Assembly: GCF_022014495.1 (NCBI RefSeq)
Contig: NZ_JAKLSQ010000034.1
Span: 8,195 to 72,194, forward strand
Source: Sandaracinobacteroides sayramensis
GTDB lineage: Bacteria > Pseudomonadota > Alphaproteobacteria > Sphingomonadales > Sphingomonadaceae
DNA length: 64,000 nucleotides
Direction: 5' to 3'
Shown piece by piece: positions 39,344 to 49,349 of this stretch. The notes under the pieces are model-generated. The model did not search any database, was not told the DNA's origin, and was given only the letters and a program-made list of their open reading frames with translations. The translations under genes were made by a program, and so were the position numbers. Positions within the stretch are counted from its first letter, which is position 1. The number at the start of each line of letters is the position of its first letter.

Positions 39344-41046
39344 TAGACGTGCCGTTCGGCTTTCGCGCCGGGGTGGGTTACGGCGCCCTGGTGGGCGGGG
39401 CCGACGGTTTGGCTGTAGCGGTAGAGGGCGCCGGACTGGTAGTCGTTGGTGCGCGGCTGCCATTTGGCCTTGCGGGCGGCTAGGGTGGCTTCGTCCACCT
39501 TCAGGTCGATGGTGCCTTCGCTGGCGTCTATGCGGATGATGTCGCCGTTTTCGATGAGGGCGATGGGGCCGCAGTCGGCGGCTTCGGGGCCGACGTGGCC
39601 GATGCAGAAGCCGCGCGTGGCGCCGGAGAAGCGGCCGTCGGTGATGAGGGCGACATGCTCGCCCATGCCCTGGCCGTAGAGGGCGGCGGTGGTGGCCAGC
39701 ATCTCGCGCATGCCGGGGCCGCCCTTGGGGCCTTCGTAGCGGATGACGAGCACTTCGCCCTTTTCATACTGCCGCTTCTCGACCGCGTCGAACGCCTCTT
39801 CCTCGCAGTCGAAGACGCGCGCCGGGCCTTCGAAGACGAGCTTGTGCAGGCCGGCGACCTTCACGATGGCGCCATCCGGGGCGAGGCTGCCTTTCAGGCC
39901 GATGACTCCGCCGGTGGGGGTTAGCGGGTTGGAGACGGGGCGGATGACGTCCTGATCCGCGTTCCAGCGGACGGCTTCGAGGTTCTCGGCGATGGTCCGG
40001 CCGGTGACGGTCAGGCAGTCGCCGTGCAGGAAGCCGCCTTCCAGCAGCGTCTTCATCGCCATGTAGATGCCGCCGGCCTCGTACATGTCCTTGGCGACGT
40101 AACGGCCGGCGGGCTTCAGGTCGGCGATGTAGGGCGTGGTCCTGAAGATCTCGGCGACGTCGAAGAGGGTGAAGTCTATCCCGACTTCGTTGGCCATCGC
40201 CGGCAGGTGCAGCGCGGCGTTGGTGGAGCCGCCGGTGGCGGCGACGACGCGGGCGGCGTTCTCGAACGCCTTCCGGGTGCAGATGTCGCGCGGGCGGATG
40301 TTCTTTTCGAGGAGGGCCATCACCGCGCGGCCGGCGTCGCGGGCGACTTCCTCGCGGCTGCCGTAGGGGGCGGGGGCCATGTTGCTGTTGGGCAGCGACA
40401 GGCCGATGGCCTCGGCGACTCCGGCCATGGTGTTGGCGGTATATTGCCCGCCGCAGGCGCCGTGGCCGGGGCAGGCGACCTTTTCCAGCGCGATCAGCTC
40501 GGAGAGCGGGCAGGTGCCGGCGGCGTGCTGGCCCACGGCCTCGAACACATCGACGACGGTCACGTCCTTGCCGTGGAAGCGGCCCGGCAGGATCGAGCCG
40601 CCATAGACGAAGATGGAGGGCACGTTGAGGCGCAGCATGGCCATCATCATGCCGGGCAGCGACTTGTCGCAGCCGGCGAAGCCGACGATCGCGTCGTAGC
40701 AATGGCCGCGCACCGAAAGCTCGACCGAGTCGGCGATCACCTCGCGGCTGACGAGCGAGGATTTCATCCCCTGATGGCCCATGGCGATGCCGTCCGTCAC
40801 GGTGATGGTGTTGAAGCGGCGCGGCATGCCGCCGGCCTCGATCACCCCTTCGCGGGCGAAATCCGCCTGCTCGTCGAGCGTGGTGTTGCAGGGCGCCGAG
40901 TCGTTTCCGGCCGAGGCGACGGCGACGAAGGGCTTGGCGATATCCTCTTCGCTGAGGCCCATGGCGTAATAATAGCTGCGGTGCGGCGCCTTCGAGGGGC
41001 CGACGGAGACATGGCGGCTGGGCAGCTTCGACTTGTCGAACGACAT
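39331..41046 (-). CDS. ilvD: Dihydroxy-acid dehydratase
   Basis: Iron-sulfur enzyme (571 aa) of branched-chain amino acid synthesis, converting dihydroxy acids to keto acids. Cluster and active-site cysteines lie in [24 protein letters not shown] and [31 protein letters not shown] is the family signature. Its last codons (ADI, stop) lie inside the terminal arm of the palindromic element downstream. The ATG is at 41046 ([12 protein letters not shown]). Confidence 0.96.
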   Translation of the reverse strand: MSFDKSKLPSRHVSVGPSKAPHRSYYYAMGLSEEDIAKPFVAVASAGNDSAPCNTTLDEQADFAREGVIEAGGMPRRFNTITVTDGIAMGHQGMKSSLVSREVIADSVELSVRGHCYDAIVGFAGCDKSLPGMMMAMLRLNVPSIFVYGGSILPGRFHGKDVTVVDVFEAVGQHAAGTCPLSELIALEKVACPGHGACGGQYTANTMAGVAEAIGLSLPNSNMAPAPYGSREEVARDAGRAVMALLEKNIRPRDICTRKAFENAARVVAATGGSTNAALHLPAMANEVGIDFTLFDVAEIFRTTPYIADLKPAGRYVAKDMYEAGGIYMAMKTLLEGGFLHGDCLTVTGRTIAENLEAVRWNADQDVIRPVSNPLTPTGGVIGLKGSLAPDGAIVKVAGLHKLVFEGPARVFDCEEEAFDAVEKRQYEKGEVLVIRYEGPKGGPGMREMLATTAALYGQGMGEHVALITDGRFSGATRGFCIGHVGPEAADCGPIALIENGDIIRIDASEGTIDLKVDEATLAARKAKWQPRTNDYQSGALYRYSQTVGPAHQGAVTHPGAKAERHVYADI

Positions 41047-41146
41047 GGAGAATCCTTTCGGCCGCGCCTTTCGCGCGCGGCGCAAGGCGCGTCAACCTTG
41101 CAACTTAGTTGCGAATAGATCGCAGAATTTGGCAGATTCGGTCTTG

Positions 41147-41175
41147 CCTGCCCGCGCCGTGGCGGCGCGGGCAGG
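41147..41175 (-). terminator. GC-rich hairpin after the aldo/keto reductase gene
   Basis: A 12-bp perfect stem CCTGCCCGCGCC/GGCGCGGGCAGG with a five-base loop, starting seven bases beyond the reductase stop. There is no T-run on either strand, so it may act as a stability element or a rho-assisted terminator. Confidence 0.5.
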
Positions 41176-41181
41176 GGCGTT

Positions 41182-42180
41182 TCAGAGCCGGACCATGCGG
41201 CGCATGGAAGCGCTGCCGTAGCGCTCGCCCGAGGTGGCGCCGATGGGGGCGGCCTTGTCGAGCGCGGCGAGATCGTCGGCGGTCAGCTTCAGCTTTGGCG
41301 CGCCGGCGTTGTCCTCCAGCGTCACGCGGCGCTTGGAGCCGGGGATCGGCACCACGTCCGGCCCCTGCGCCAGCAGCCAGGCGAGCGCCACCTGCGCCGG
41401 AGTGGCGCCATGCCGGTCGGCGACGGCCTTCACCGCTTCCACCGCCTTCAGATTGGCGTCAAAATTGGCGCCGGCATAGCGCGGATCGGTCTTGCGATAG
41501 TCGCTGTCGGGCAGCTCTTCGGCGCGCTTCACCTGGCCGGTCAGGAAGCCGCGGCCGAGCGGGGAATAGGGCACGAAGCCGATCCCGAGTTCGCGCACCA
41601 CGGGGATGATGTCCTCCTCGACGGTGCGTTCCCACAGCGACCATTCGCTTTGCAGCGCGTCGATGGGATGGGTGGCGTGCGCGCGGCGGAGCGTTTCCGG
41701 GCCGGTTTCGGAAAGGCCGATGGCGCGGATCTTGCCTTCGCGCTTCAGCTCGGCGAGCGTGCCGACGACATCCTCGATCGGCACGTTCGGGTCGACGCGG
41801 TGCTGGTAGAAAAGGTCGATCCGGTCGGTTTTCAGCCGCTTCAGCGAGGCTTCGCAGACGGCGCGGATATTGTCCGGCCGGCTGTCGGTGCCGACCGAGC
41901 GGCCGTCGACGATCTCGAAGCCGAACTTCGTGGCGATGGTCGCCCGGTCGCGCCGGCCTTCCAGCGCTTCGCCCACCAGCTCCTCGTTCGCGTAGGGGCC
42001 GTAGATTTCCGCCGTGTCGAGGAAGTCGATTCCGAGGTCGAGGGCGCGGTGGATGGTGGCGATCGCCTCCGCCCGGTCGACCGGGCCATACATCGCCTTC
42101 ATGCCCGATACCCCGGCCATTCCCATGCAGCCCAGACCAATTGCCGAAACTTCCAGCGTGCCCAGCTTTCGCCGTTCCAT
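41182..42180 (-). CDS. Aldo/keto reductase
   Basis: NADPH-dependent oxidoreductase of 332 aa with a TIM barrel. The catalytic tetrad is visible as Asp and Tyr in [20 protein letters not shown], Lys in ATIATKFGF and His in [29 protein letters not shown] binds the NADPH phosphate. It resembles the YakC/AKR13 group. A GGAGG seven bases before the ATG at 42180 fixes the start. It diverges from glmM. Confidence 0.92.
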   Translation of the reverse strand: MERRKLGTLEVSAIGLGCMGMAGVSGMKAMYGPVDRAEAIATIHRALDLGIDFLDTAEIYGPYANEELVGEALEGRRDRATIATKFGFEIVDGRSVGTDSRPDNIRAVCEASLKRLKTDRIDLFYQHRVDPNVPIEDVVGTLAELKREGKIRAIGLSETGPETLRRAHATHPIDALQSEWSLWERTVEEDIIPVVRELGIGFVPYSPLGRGFLTGQVKRAEELPDSDYRKTDPRYAGANFDANLKAVEAVKAVADRHGATPAQVALAWLLAQGPDVVPIPGSKRRVTLEDNAGAPKLKLTADDLAALDKAAPIGATSGERYGSASMRRMVRL

Positions 42181-42240
42181 TCTTGCCTCCATCCTGTGCG
42201 AGCGCTTATTGCCGGGCTCCAAGTAGGAAGCGAGGCGGCG

Positions 42241-43575
42241 ATGGCAAAGCGTTATTTCGGAACCGATGGCATTCGCGGCCCGGCCAACGGCCCGAAGATG
42301 ACCCCGGAACTGGCCATGAAGGTGGGGCAGGCGGCCGGGCATCTGGCGCTGCGCGGCAACCGCAAGCACCGGGTGCTGATCGGCAAGGACACGCGGCTTT
42401 CCGGCTACATGCTGGAGCAGGCGCTGACGGCGGGCTTCACCAGCGTCGGCATGGATGTGGTGCAGGTGGGGCCGATGCCGACTCCGGCGGTGGCGCTGCT
42501 GACGCGCGAGCTGCGCGCCGACCTCGGCGTGATGCTGTCGGCCAGCCACAACCCCTTCCACGACAATGGAATCAAGCTGTTCGGGCCGGACGGCTACAAG
42601 CTTTCCGACGCGCAGGAAGAGGTGATCGAGGGGCTGGTGGAGGGCGGCGTGCCGCTGGCCGAAGGCGCCGCCATCGGCCGGGCGCGGCGCATCGAGGATG
42701 CGAGCGGGCGCTATATCCATGCGGTGAAGTCGAGCTTTCCCGAGGGGCTGCGGCTGGACGGGCTGAAGGTGGCGCTGGATTGCGCCCATGGCGCGGCCTA
42801 TCGCGTGGCGCCCGAAGTGCTGTGGGAGCTTGGCGCGGAACTGACGAGCATCGGAGTCGCCCCCAACGGCACCAACATCAACGACAAGGTCGGCTCGACC
42901 CACCCGGAGGCGCTGGCGGCGAAGGTGCTGGAGGCCGGCGCCCATATCGGGCTGGCGCTGGACGGCGACGCCGACCGGCTGATCATCGTCGACGAAAAGG
43001 GGCGGGTGGTGGACGGCGACCAGATCATGGCGCTGATCGCCTTTTCGCAGGGGCAGGCCGGCACGCTGAAGGGCGGCTCGCTGGTGACCACCGTCATGTC
43101 CAACATGGGGCTGGAGAAATATCTGGAGGCACTGGGGATCGGCATGGTCCGCACCAGCGTCGGCGACCGGCATGTGCTGGAGGCGATGCGCCGGCTGGGC
43201 TGCAATGTCGGCGGCGAGCAGTCGGGGCATATCATCCTCTCCGACCATGCGACGACCGGCGACGGGCTGCTGGCGGCCTTGCAGGTGCTGGCGGTGCTGG
43301 TGGCTGACGGCCGGCCGGCGAGCGAGGTGCTGAACCGCTTCGAAGCCTGGCCGCAGTTGCTGAAGAATGTCCGCGCCGAGCCGAAGGTGCTGGAAACGGC
43401 GGGGGTGAAGCAGGCCATCGCCGACGCCGAGAAGGCGCTCCAGGGCAAGGGCCGGCTGCTGGTGCGCAAGTCGGGCACGGAGCCGCTGATCCGGGTGATG
43501 GCCGAAGGGCGGGACCAGGCGCTGGTGGCGAACAGCGTCGATTCGGTGTGCGACGCCGTGGCGAAGGCCGCCTGA
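42241..43575 (+). CDS. glmM: Phosphoglucosamine mutase
   Basis: Interconverts glucosamine-6-phosphate and glucosamine-1-phosphate for peptidoglycan and LPS (444 aa). The start [13 protein letters not shown], the phosphoserine loop [14 protein letters not shown] (Ser102), the Mg loop [11 protein letters not shown] and the C-terminal [15 protein letters not shown] are all intact. It is the first gene of glmM-thiD-rnhB. Confidence 0.98.
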   Translation: MAKRYFGTDGIRGPANGPKMTPELAMKVGQAAGHLALRGNRKHRVLIGKDTRLSGYMLEQALTAGFTSVGMDVVQVGPMPTPAVALLTRELRADLGVMLSASHNPFHDNGIKLFGPDGYKLSDAQEEVIEGLVEGGVPLAEGAAIGRARRIEDASGRYIHAVKSSFPEGLRLDGLKVALDCAHGAAYRVAPEVLWELGAELTSIGVAPNGTNINDKVGSTHPEALAAKVLEAGAHIGLALDGDADRLIIVDEKGRVVDGDQIMALIAFSQGQAGTLKGGSLVTTVMSNMGLEKYLEALGIGMVRTSVGDRHVLEAMRRLGCNVGGEQSGHIILSDHATTGDGLLAALQVLAVLVADGRPASEVLNRFEAWPQLLKNVRAEPKVLETAGVKQAIADAEKALQGKGRLLVRKSGTEPLIRVMAEGRDQALVANSVDSVCDAVAKAA

Positions 43576-44372
43576 TGGCGGCCGATTCCCTGCCGCGGGT
43601 GCTGATTGTCGCCGGTTCGGATTCGGGCGGCGGCGCTGGCATTCAGGCCGATATCAAGACCGTCACCATGCTCGGCGGCTATGCGATGACGGCGGTGACG
43701 GCGATTACCGTGCAGAACACGCTGGGGGTCTCGGCCGTGCATGCGGTGCCGCCGGAGATCGTATCCGGGCAGATCCGCGCCGTGCTGGAGGATATCGGCG
43801 CCGACGCGGTGAAGATCGGCATGCTGGGCGACGGTGCCATCGTCGAGGCCGTCGCGCAGGCGTTGGAGGGGTTTCAAGGCCCCATCGTGCTGGACCCGGT
43901 GATGGTGGCGAAGGGTGGTGGGCAGTTGCTGGCCGACGAGGCGGTGGAAGCGCTGATGCGGCTGCTGCTGCCGCGCGCCACGCTGATCACCCCCAATGTG
44001 CCCGAGCTTTCGGTGCTGACGGACACGCAGGTGGCCGACGAGGCCGACATGCTGCTGGCGGCGCAGGAACTGGCCGCCCAGAGCCCGGCCGCCGTGCTGG
44101 CGAAGGGCGGGCATCTGACGGGCGGGATCGTCGTCGACTGGCTGGTGACCCGGCGCGGGGAGCAGCGCTTCGAGGCGCCGCGCATGTCCACCCCGCACAC
44201 CCATGGCACCGGCTGCACGCTGGCGAGCGCCATCGCCACCGGGCTTGGTGCCGGCCTGCCGCTGGCGGTGGCGGTGGAACGCGGGCGGGCCTATCTGCAG
44301 GCGGCGCTGGCGGCGGCGCCGGGGCTGGGCCGGGGGCATGGCCCGCTGGGGCATAATTTCGCCCTGCTGTGA
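43575..44372 (+). CDS. thiD: Hydroxymethylpyrimidine (phosphate) kinase
   Basis: Ribokinase-fold enzyme (265 aa) of thiamine synthesis phosphorylating HMP and HMP-P. Signatures are [44 protein letters not shown] and the catalytic loop [14 protein letters not shown]. The ATG overlaps the glmM stop (TGATG). Confidence 0.96.
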   Translation: MAADSLPRVLIVAGSDSGGGAGIQADIKTVTMLGGYAMTAVTAITVQNTLGVSAVHAVPPEIVSGQIRAVLEDIGADAVKIGMLGDGAIVEAVAQALEGFQGPIVLDPVMVAKGGGQLLADEAVEALMRLLLPRATLITPNVPELSVLTDTQVADEADMLLAAQELAAQSPAAVLAKGGHLTGGIVVDWLVTRRGEQRFEAPRMSTPHTHGTGCTLASAIATGLGAGLPLAVAVERGRAYLQAALAAAPGLGRGHGPLGHNFALL

Positions 44373-44977
44373 GCGGGCTGCAATGGGGCATCGAGGCGGA
44401 TTTTTCCGGCCTCGTTTTCGGCGTCGACGAAGTGGGGCGCGGGCCGCTGGCCGGGCCGGTTGTGGCGGCTGCCGCCTGCCTGTTTTCCGATTCGGTGCCG
44501 GCCGGGCTGGGTGATTCGAAAAAGGTGCCGGAAAAGCGCCGCGAAGCGATCGCGGCGGGGCTTCGCCATGTGGCCGTCGCCGAGGCTTCGGTGGCTGAAA
44601 TCGACGAGCTGAACATCCTGCGCGCCAGCCATCTGGCGATGGCGCGCGCGGTCGCGGCGCTGGCCGCGGAACTGGGGGCGCCGTCTATGGTGCTGGTGGA
44701 TGGCAACCTCTTGCCGGGACTCGCTTTTCCGGCCCGCGCCATCGTCAAGGGCGATGCGACGGTCGCCTGTATCGCCGCCGCTGCGATCGCCGCGAAAGTG
44801 GCGCGCGACCGGCAGATGCGAGCGCTGGACCGGGCCTTCCCGGGATATGGCTGGGCCAGCAACAAGGGCTATGGTTCGGCAGCGCATCTGGAGGCCTTGC
44901 AGCGGCTTGGGCCGACGCCACACCACCGACGCTCCTTCGCGCCGGTCAAAAATTATTTTCCGAAGATTCCGGGCTGA
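44369..44977 (+). CDS. rnhB: Ribonuclease HII
   Basis: Removes RNA from RNA-DNA hybrids (202 aa). The active-site motif is [18 protein letters not shown]; the other acidic residues lie in MVLVDGN and [28 protein letters not shown] is a typical C-terminal signature. The GTG start overlaps the thiD stop. Two GANTC sites fall in its last codons. Confidence 0.96.
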   Translation: MSGLQWGIEADFSGLVFGVDEVGRGPLAGPVVAAAACLFSDSVPAGLGDSKKVPEKRREAIAAGLRHVAVAEASVAEIDELNILRASHLAMARAVAALAAELGAPSMVLVDGNLLPGLAFPARAIVKGDATVACIAAAAIAAKVARDRQMRALDRAFPGYGWASNKGYGSAAHLEALQRLGPTPHHRRSFAPVKNYFPKIPG

Positions 44978-45127
44978 GTCTTTTGGGCAACAGCCGCGAC
45001 ATCTGGTGGCTGGCGGGATTCCGTGGACTCAGCATCTAGTGCCGCTGGAACAGGGCGTGAACGCCCGAGTCGCTTTGTAAGGACTCTGCAATAAAGCCAT
45101 GACTTGACGAGAGAATCCCTGAGAGTC
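44965..45127 (+). promoter_or_regulatory. Array of eight GANTC methylation sites before ccrM
   Basis: GANTC pentamers start at 44965, 44976, 45017, 45026, 45067, 45082, 45113 and 45123. They form four pairs with members 9-15 bases apart, and the pairs repeat at about 46-52-base intervals. CcrM methylates GANTC, so this looks like a methylation-sensitive autoregulatory promoter. The 185-base gap before ccrM holds no gene and no TTAA, so a CtrA site is not apparent. Confidence 0.8.
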
Positions 45128-45135
45128 CAGCCTAA

Positions 45136-46257
<1,122 letters not shown>

Positions 46258-46330
46258 GGCCGCAGGCGTCACGATTGCGCGGGGATGAAACCCCCGCCGC
46301 CGGCGTCCGACCGCCGGTGAGCCCATGACA

Positions 46331-46394
46331 CGCTCCGCCGCCGGTGGCGGCCCCGGCCTTCTACCCACTCGGGTCCGGTGCCGGCGGCGGAGCG
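46331..46394. other. Long hairpin between ccrM and the zinc receptor
   Basis: Fourteen-base perfect arms CGCTCCGCCGCCGG (46331-46344) and CCGGCGGCGGAGCG (46381-46394) flank a 36-base loop that can fold further. No T-run follows. It lies 74 bases after the ccrM stop. It could be an RNA structure or a transcription barrier; the role is unknown. Confidence 0.5.
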
Positions 46395-46427
46395 GTCGCT
46401 TGCTTCAACAATTGAGACGGCGACTGT

Positions 46428-46457
46428 GGCGGCCCGTGGCTTTGGCGACGGGCCGCC
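46428..46457 (+). terminator. Second hairpin between ccrM and the zinc receptor, possible terminator
   Basis: A ten-base stem GGCGGCCCGT/ACGGGCCGCC with a ten-base loop, followed by ATTTCC. The T-run is weak. It lies directly before the Zur-like palindrome. Confidence 0.4.
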
Positions 46458-46477
46458 ATTTCCGGGCTTGCATAGAT

Positions 46478-46489
46478 ATGTTGTAACAT
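46478..46489 (+). promoter_or_regulatory. Zur-like palindrome upstream of the zinc receptor
   Basis: ATGTTGTAACAT, a palindrome apart from its two central bases, lies 62 bases before the receptor start in an AT-rich patch that reads like a promoter. Fur-family Zur boxes in proteobacteria are AT-rich palindromes with ATGTTA-type arms, and the His-rich receptor downstream fits zinc control. This is inference from pattern and context. Confidence 0.5.
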
Positions 46490-46551
46490 CTAATTCCGGG
46501 CGCTCGATCAATTGAAGCCGGCCGGTCGCAGGCCGGATGGAGTAGCTGAAT

Positions 46552-48726
46552 ATGTCGTCTGCCCGTTTCCTTCTGCTGCTGGCCGCCTCCTTTTCGCCGA
46601 TCGCGGCGCAGGCCGAGGATGCGCCGCCCGCGCGGGACGATCTGCACGGCAATCTGGGCACCGACATCGTGGTGACCGCGCCGTTCGCGCGCGAGCGCTT
46701 CACCCTGCCGACGGCCGTCGCCGTGCTGGACGGCGAGGCGCTGTTGCGCGACACGCGGCCGAGCATCGGCGAGACGCTGGCGCGCCAGCCGGGCGTGAGT
46801 TCCAGCTTCTTCGGCCCCAATGCGTCGCGGCCGATCCTGCGTGGCCTCGATTCCGAGCGGGTGCGCGTGCTGACCGACGGCATCGGCAGCTTCGACGTTT
46901 CCAACGTCTCGGCCGACCATGCGGTGGCGATCAACCCGCTGACCGCCGACCGGGTTGAGGTCGTGCGCGGCCCGGCCTCGCTGCTGTTCGGCTCCAGCGC
47001 CATCGGTGGCGTGGTGAACGTGACCGACCGGCGCATCGCCCGGGAAATCCCCGAGGAGTTCGCCCATATCGACGCGACCGCCAATTTCGCCACCGCCGCC
47101 AAGGAGCGCGGGGTGGCCGGCTCCGTCGATGTGCCGCTGGGAAGGTCCGGGCTGGTGGCGCATGCCGACGGCAGCTTCCTGAAGACCGGCGACTATCGCG
47201 TGGGCGGGCATATCTTCTCCAAGGCGTTGCGCGAGGAGGCCGAGCATGCCGCCGAGCATGAGGCGGAGCATCACCCCGAAGAGCATGAGGCGGCCGAAGT
47301 CGCGGAAAAGGCCCAGGCGAAGGGGCGCGTGCCCAACACCGATTCCCGGACATGGGAAGTGGCCGGCGGCCTGTCGTGGATCGGCGAGAAGGGGAATTTC
47401 GGGGTTTCCGTCGCGCGGATGGAAAGCAACTACGGCATTCCCGGCACGCTGACGCTGGCCGAACATCATCATGGGCATGACGACGGCCATGACGATCACG
47501 ACGACCATGATCATGACGACGAGCATGATCATGACCATGAAGGCCACAGCCACGACAATGTGCGAATCGACATGCGCCAGACCCGGCTGGACGCGCGGGC
47601 CGAAGTGCCGATGTTCGGGGCCTTCGAGGCGCTGAAGTTCCGTTTCGGCTTCGCCGACTATCGCCATGACGAGGTGGAGGAAACGGGCGAGATCGGCACC
47701 AGCTTCTTCAGCAAGGGGCTGGAAGGCCGGCTGGAACTGGTGCAGCGCGACCGCGACGGCTGGAAGGGGGCGAGCGGGGTGCAGTATGTCTCCCGCCGGT
47801 TCCGCGCCGAGGGCGAGGAAGCGACCGTGCCGCTGAACATCACCGACCAGGTGGGCCTGTTCACCGTGCAGAGCAAGGATCTGGGCGGGCTGAAGCTGGA
47901 GGTCGGCGCCCGCTACGAGAATACGCGCGTGCGCTCGACTCCGATCGACGCCGACCGGCGGTTCAACGCCTTCTCGGGCTCGGGCGGGGTTTCGGTGCCG
48001 TTGGGCGATGCCTTCCGGATTTCCGGCAGCCTTGCCTATACCGAGCGGGCGCCGGCGGCCGAGGAGCTGTTCTCGAACGGCGCGCATGCCGCCACCCGCT
48101 CCTACGAAATCGGCAACCCGGACCTGAAGAAGGAGCGCAGCCTGGGCGCCGAAGCCGTGCTGCGCGGGCGGGGCGAGGGCTGGCGGTTGGAAGTCTCGGG
48201 CTTCTTCAACCGCTTCTACGACTTCATCTATCTGAACCCGACCGGCGAGGAAGAGCATGAGCTGCCGGTGTTCGCCTACAGCCAGGACGGCGCCCGCCAC
48301 TGGGGCTTCGAGGCCGAAGGCCGCGTGACGCTGTTCGACCTGGGCGAGACGCGGGTGGAGGCGACCGGGCTCGTCGATTTCGTGCGCGCCGACATATTGG
48401 GCGGCAAGGGCGCCGCGCCGCGCATTCCGCCGCTGCGCTTCATCGCCGGGCTGGAGGCCGACGGCGGCCCGATCGGCGGCCGGGTGGAAGTGGAGCATGC
48501 GACGAAGCAGGACCGGGTGACGGAGTATGAGACGGAGACGCCTGGCTGGACGATGGTGAACGCCTCGGTAAGCTGGAAGCCGTTCGGGGCGGACAGCCCG
48601 ACCATGCTGATCGCCAGCGTGAACAACATCTTCGACGTGGAAGCTCGCCGCCATTCGAGCTTCCTGAAGGAATTCGCGCCGCTGCCCGGCCGCGATTTCC
48701 GCCTGGGCGCGCGGCTGAGCTTCTGA
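46552..48726 (+). CDS. znuD: ZnuD-like TonB-dependent zinc receptor with His-rich loops
   Basis: Outer-membrane receptor of 724 aa. The signal peptide ends SPIAAQA, the plug has VVTAPFARERF, RPILRGLDSERVRVLTDGI and VEVVRGPASLLFGSSAIGGVVNVTD, and the barrel ends RLGARLSF. Two extracellular-loop candidates are rich in His, Asp and Glu: about 229-247 and 304-336 (EHHHGHDDGHDDHDDHDHDD and onward). Such loops capture zinc in ZnuD. GGAG precedes the ATG at 46552. The substrate is inferred from the loops and the Zur-like site. Confidence 0.88.
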   Translation: MSSARFLLLLAASFSPIAAQAEDAPPARDDLHGNLGTDIVVTAPFARERFTLPTAVAVLDGEALLRDTRPSIGETLARQPGVSSSFFGPNASRPILRGLDSERVRVLTDGIGSFDVSNVSADHAVAINPLTADRVEVVRGPASLLFGSSAIGGVVNVTDRRIAREIPEEFAHIDATANFATAAKERGVAGSVDVPLGRSGLVAHADGSFLKTGDYRVGGHIFSKALREEAEHAAEHEAEHHPEEHEAAEVAEKAQAKGRVPNTDSRTWEVAGGLSWIGEKGNFGVSVARMESNYGIPGTLTLAEHHHGHDDGHDDHDDHDHDDEHDHDHEGHSHDNVRIDMRQTRLDARAEVPMFGAFEALKFRFGFADYRHDEVEETGEIGTSFFSKGLEGRLELVQRDRDGWKGASGVQYVSRRFRAEGEEATVPLNITDQVGLFTVQSKDLGGLKLEVGARYENTRVRSTPIDADRRFNAFSGSGGVSVPLGDAFRISGSLAYTERAPAAEELFSNGAHAATRSYEIGNPDLKKERSLGAEAVLRGRGEGWRLEVSGFFNRFYDFIYLNPTGEEEHELPVFAYSQDGARHWGFEAEGRVTLFDLGETRVEATGLVDFVRADILGGKGAAPRIPPLRFIAGLEADGGPIGGRVEVEHATKQDRVTEYETETPGWTMVNASVSWKPFGADSPTMLIASVNNIFDVEARRHSSFLKEFAPLPGRDFRLGARLSF

Positions 48727-48770
48727 GCCGGGGCGCCGGATTGCGGGGCCAATTGTTATCGGCCAGCGCC

Positions 48771-48797
48771 GTCTCCCCGGGTCAAGCCCGGGGAGAC
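48771..48797. repeat. Dispersed hairpin repeat, copy 4 (compensated stem)
   Basis: Stem GTCTCCCCGGG/CCCGGGGAGAC: compared with other copies the A at position 4 is T and its partner T is A, so pairing is kept. Loop TCAAG unchanged. It lies between the convergent zinc receptor and the small exported protein gene. Confidence 0.9.
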
Positions 48798-48816
48798 GAA
48801 TTGAAATTAGTCCGAT

Positions 48817-49296
48817 TCAGCCCGGCTGATTGGCGGGCGCTTGCGGGGACTTGCAGGCGAGGAGGAAGGTTTCGATCTTCGCCTGCTCCGGCGCGGGGGC
48901 GGTGGCGCGGCCGGCATAGGTGACGACCACCAGCCGACCGTTGCGGCGGGCGCCTTCCAGCAGGCCCGCCGGGTCGGCGATGGGGGTGTCGATTCGGGTC
49001 GGCCCTTCGGCCTTCGCGGTGCCGGAGGCGGCGAAGACCAGTTCCCGGCTGCCCTGAAAGACGCGGACGCCGGTTTCGAACGTCTCGTCCTGAAGATTGC
49101 GCGGCGGCTGGCGAACCCAGGTCGTCAGCAGGCTGTTGCCGCCGGCGCATTCCAGACGGAAGGCGCCATTGCTGCTCGCTTCGCCATGGGCGAGGCTGGC
49201 GACACCGCCAGCGGTTTCCAGTGTCCAGCCCGAGGCTTGCGCCAGAGCCGGAGCCGAAACCAGCGACAGGGCGAGGAGGAGGGGGCGAATCCGCAT
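48817..49296 (-). CDS. Small exported protein of unknown function
   Basis: A protein of 159 aa with a Sec signal peptide (MRIRPLLLALSLVSAPALAQA). The mature part is mostly beta-strand-like (WTLETAGGVASLAHGEASS, LVFAASGTAKAEGPTRI) and has two cysteines, in RLECAGGNSL and FLLACKSP, that could form a disulfide. The family is not recognised. It lies just downstream of the DEAD-box helicase on the same strand. Confidence 0.75.
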   Translation of the reverse strand: MRIRPLLLALSLVSAPALAQASGWTLETAGGVASLAHGEASSNGAFRLECAGGNSLLTTWVRQPPRNLQDETFETGVRVFQGSRELVFAASGTAKAEGPTRIDTPIADPAGLLEGARRNGRLVVVTYAGRATAPAPEQAKIETFLLACKSPQAPANQPG

Positions 49297-49349
49297 GCGA
49301 TACGCCTTACGCCCGCGCCCGATCGCCGGCCAGCCTTTTCCCGGAAGGC

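Noticed and set aside
46258-46551. A cobalamin or other riboswitch before the TonB-dependent receptor
   Set aside because: No B12-box-like conserved core was found; the palindrome and His-rich loops fit zinc better.
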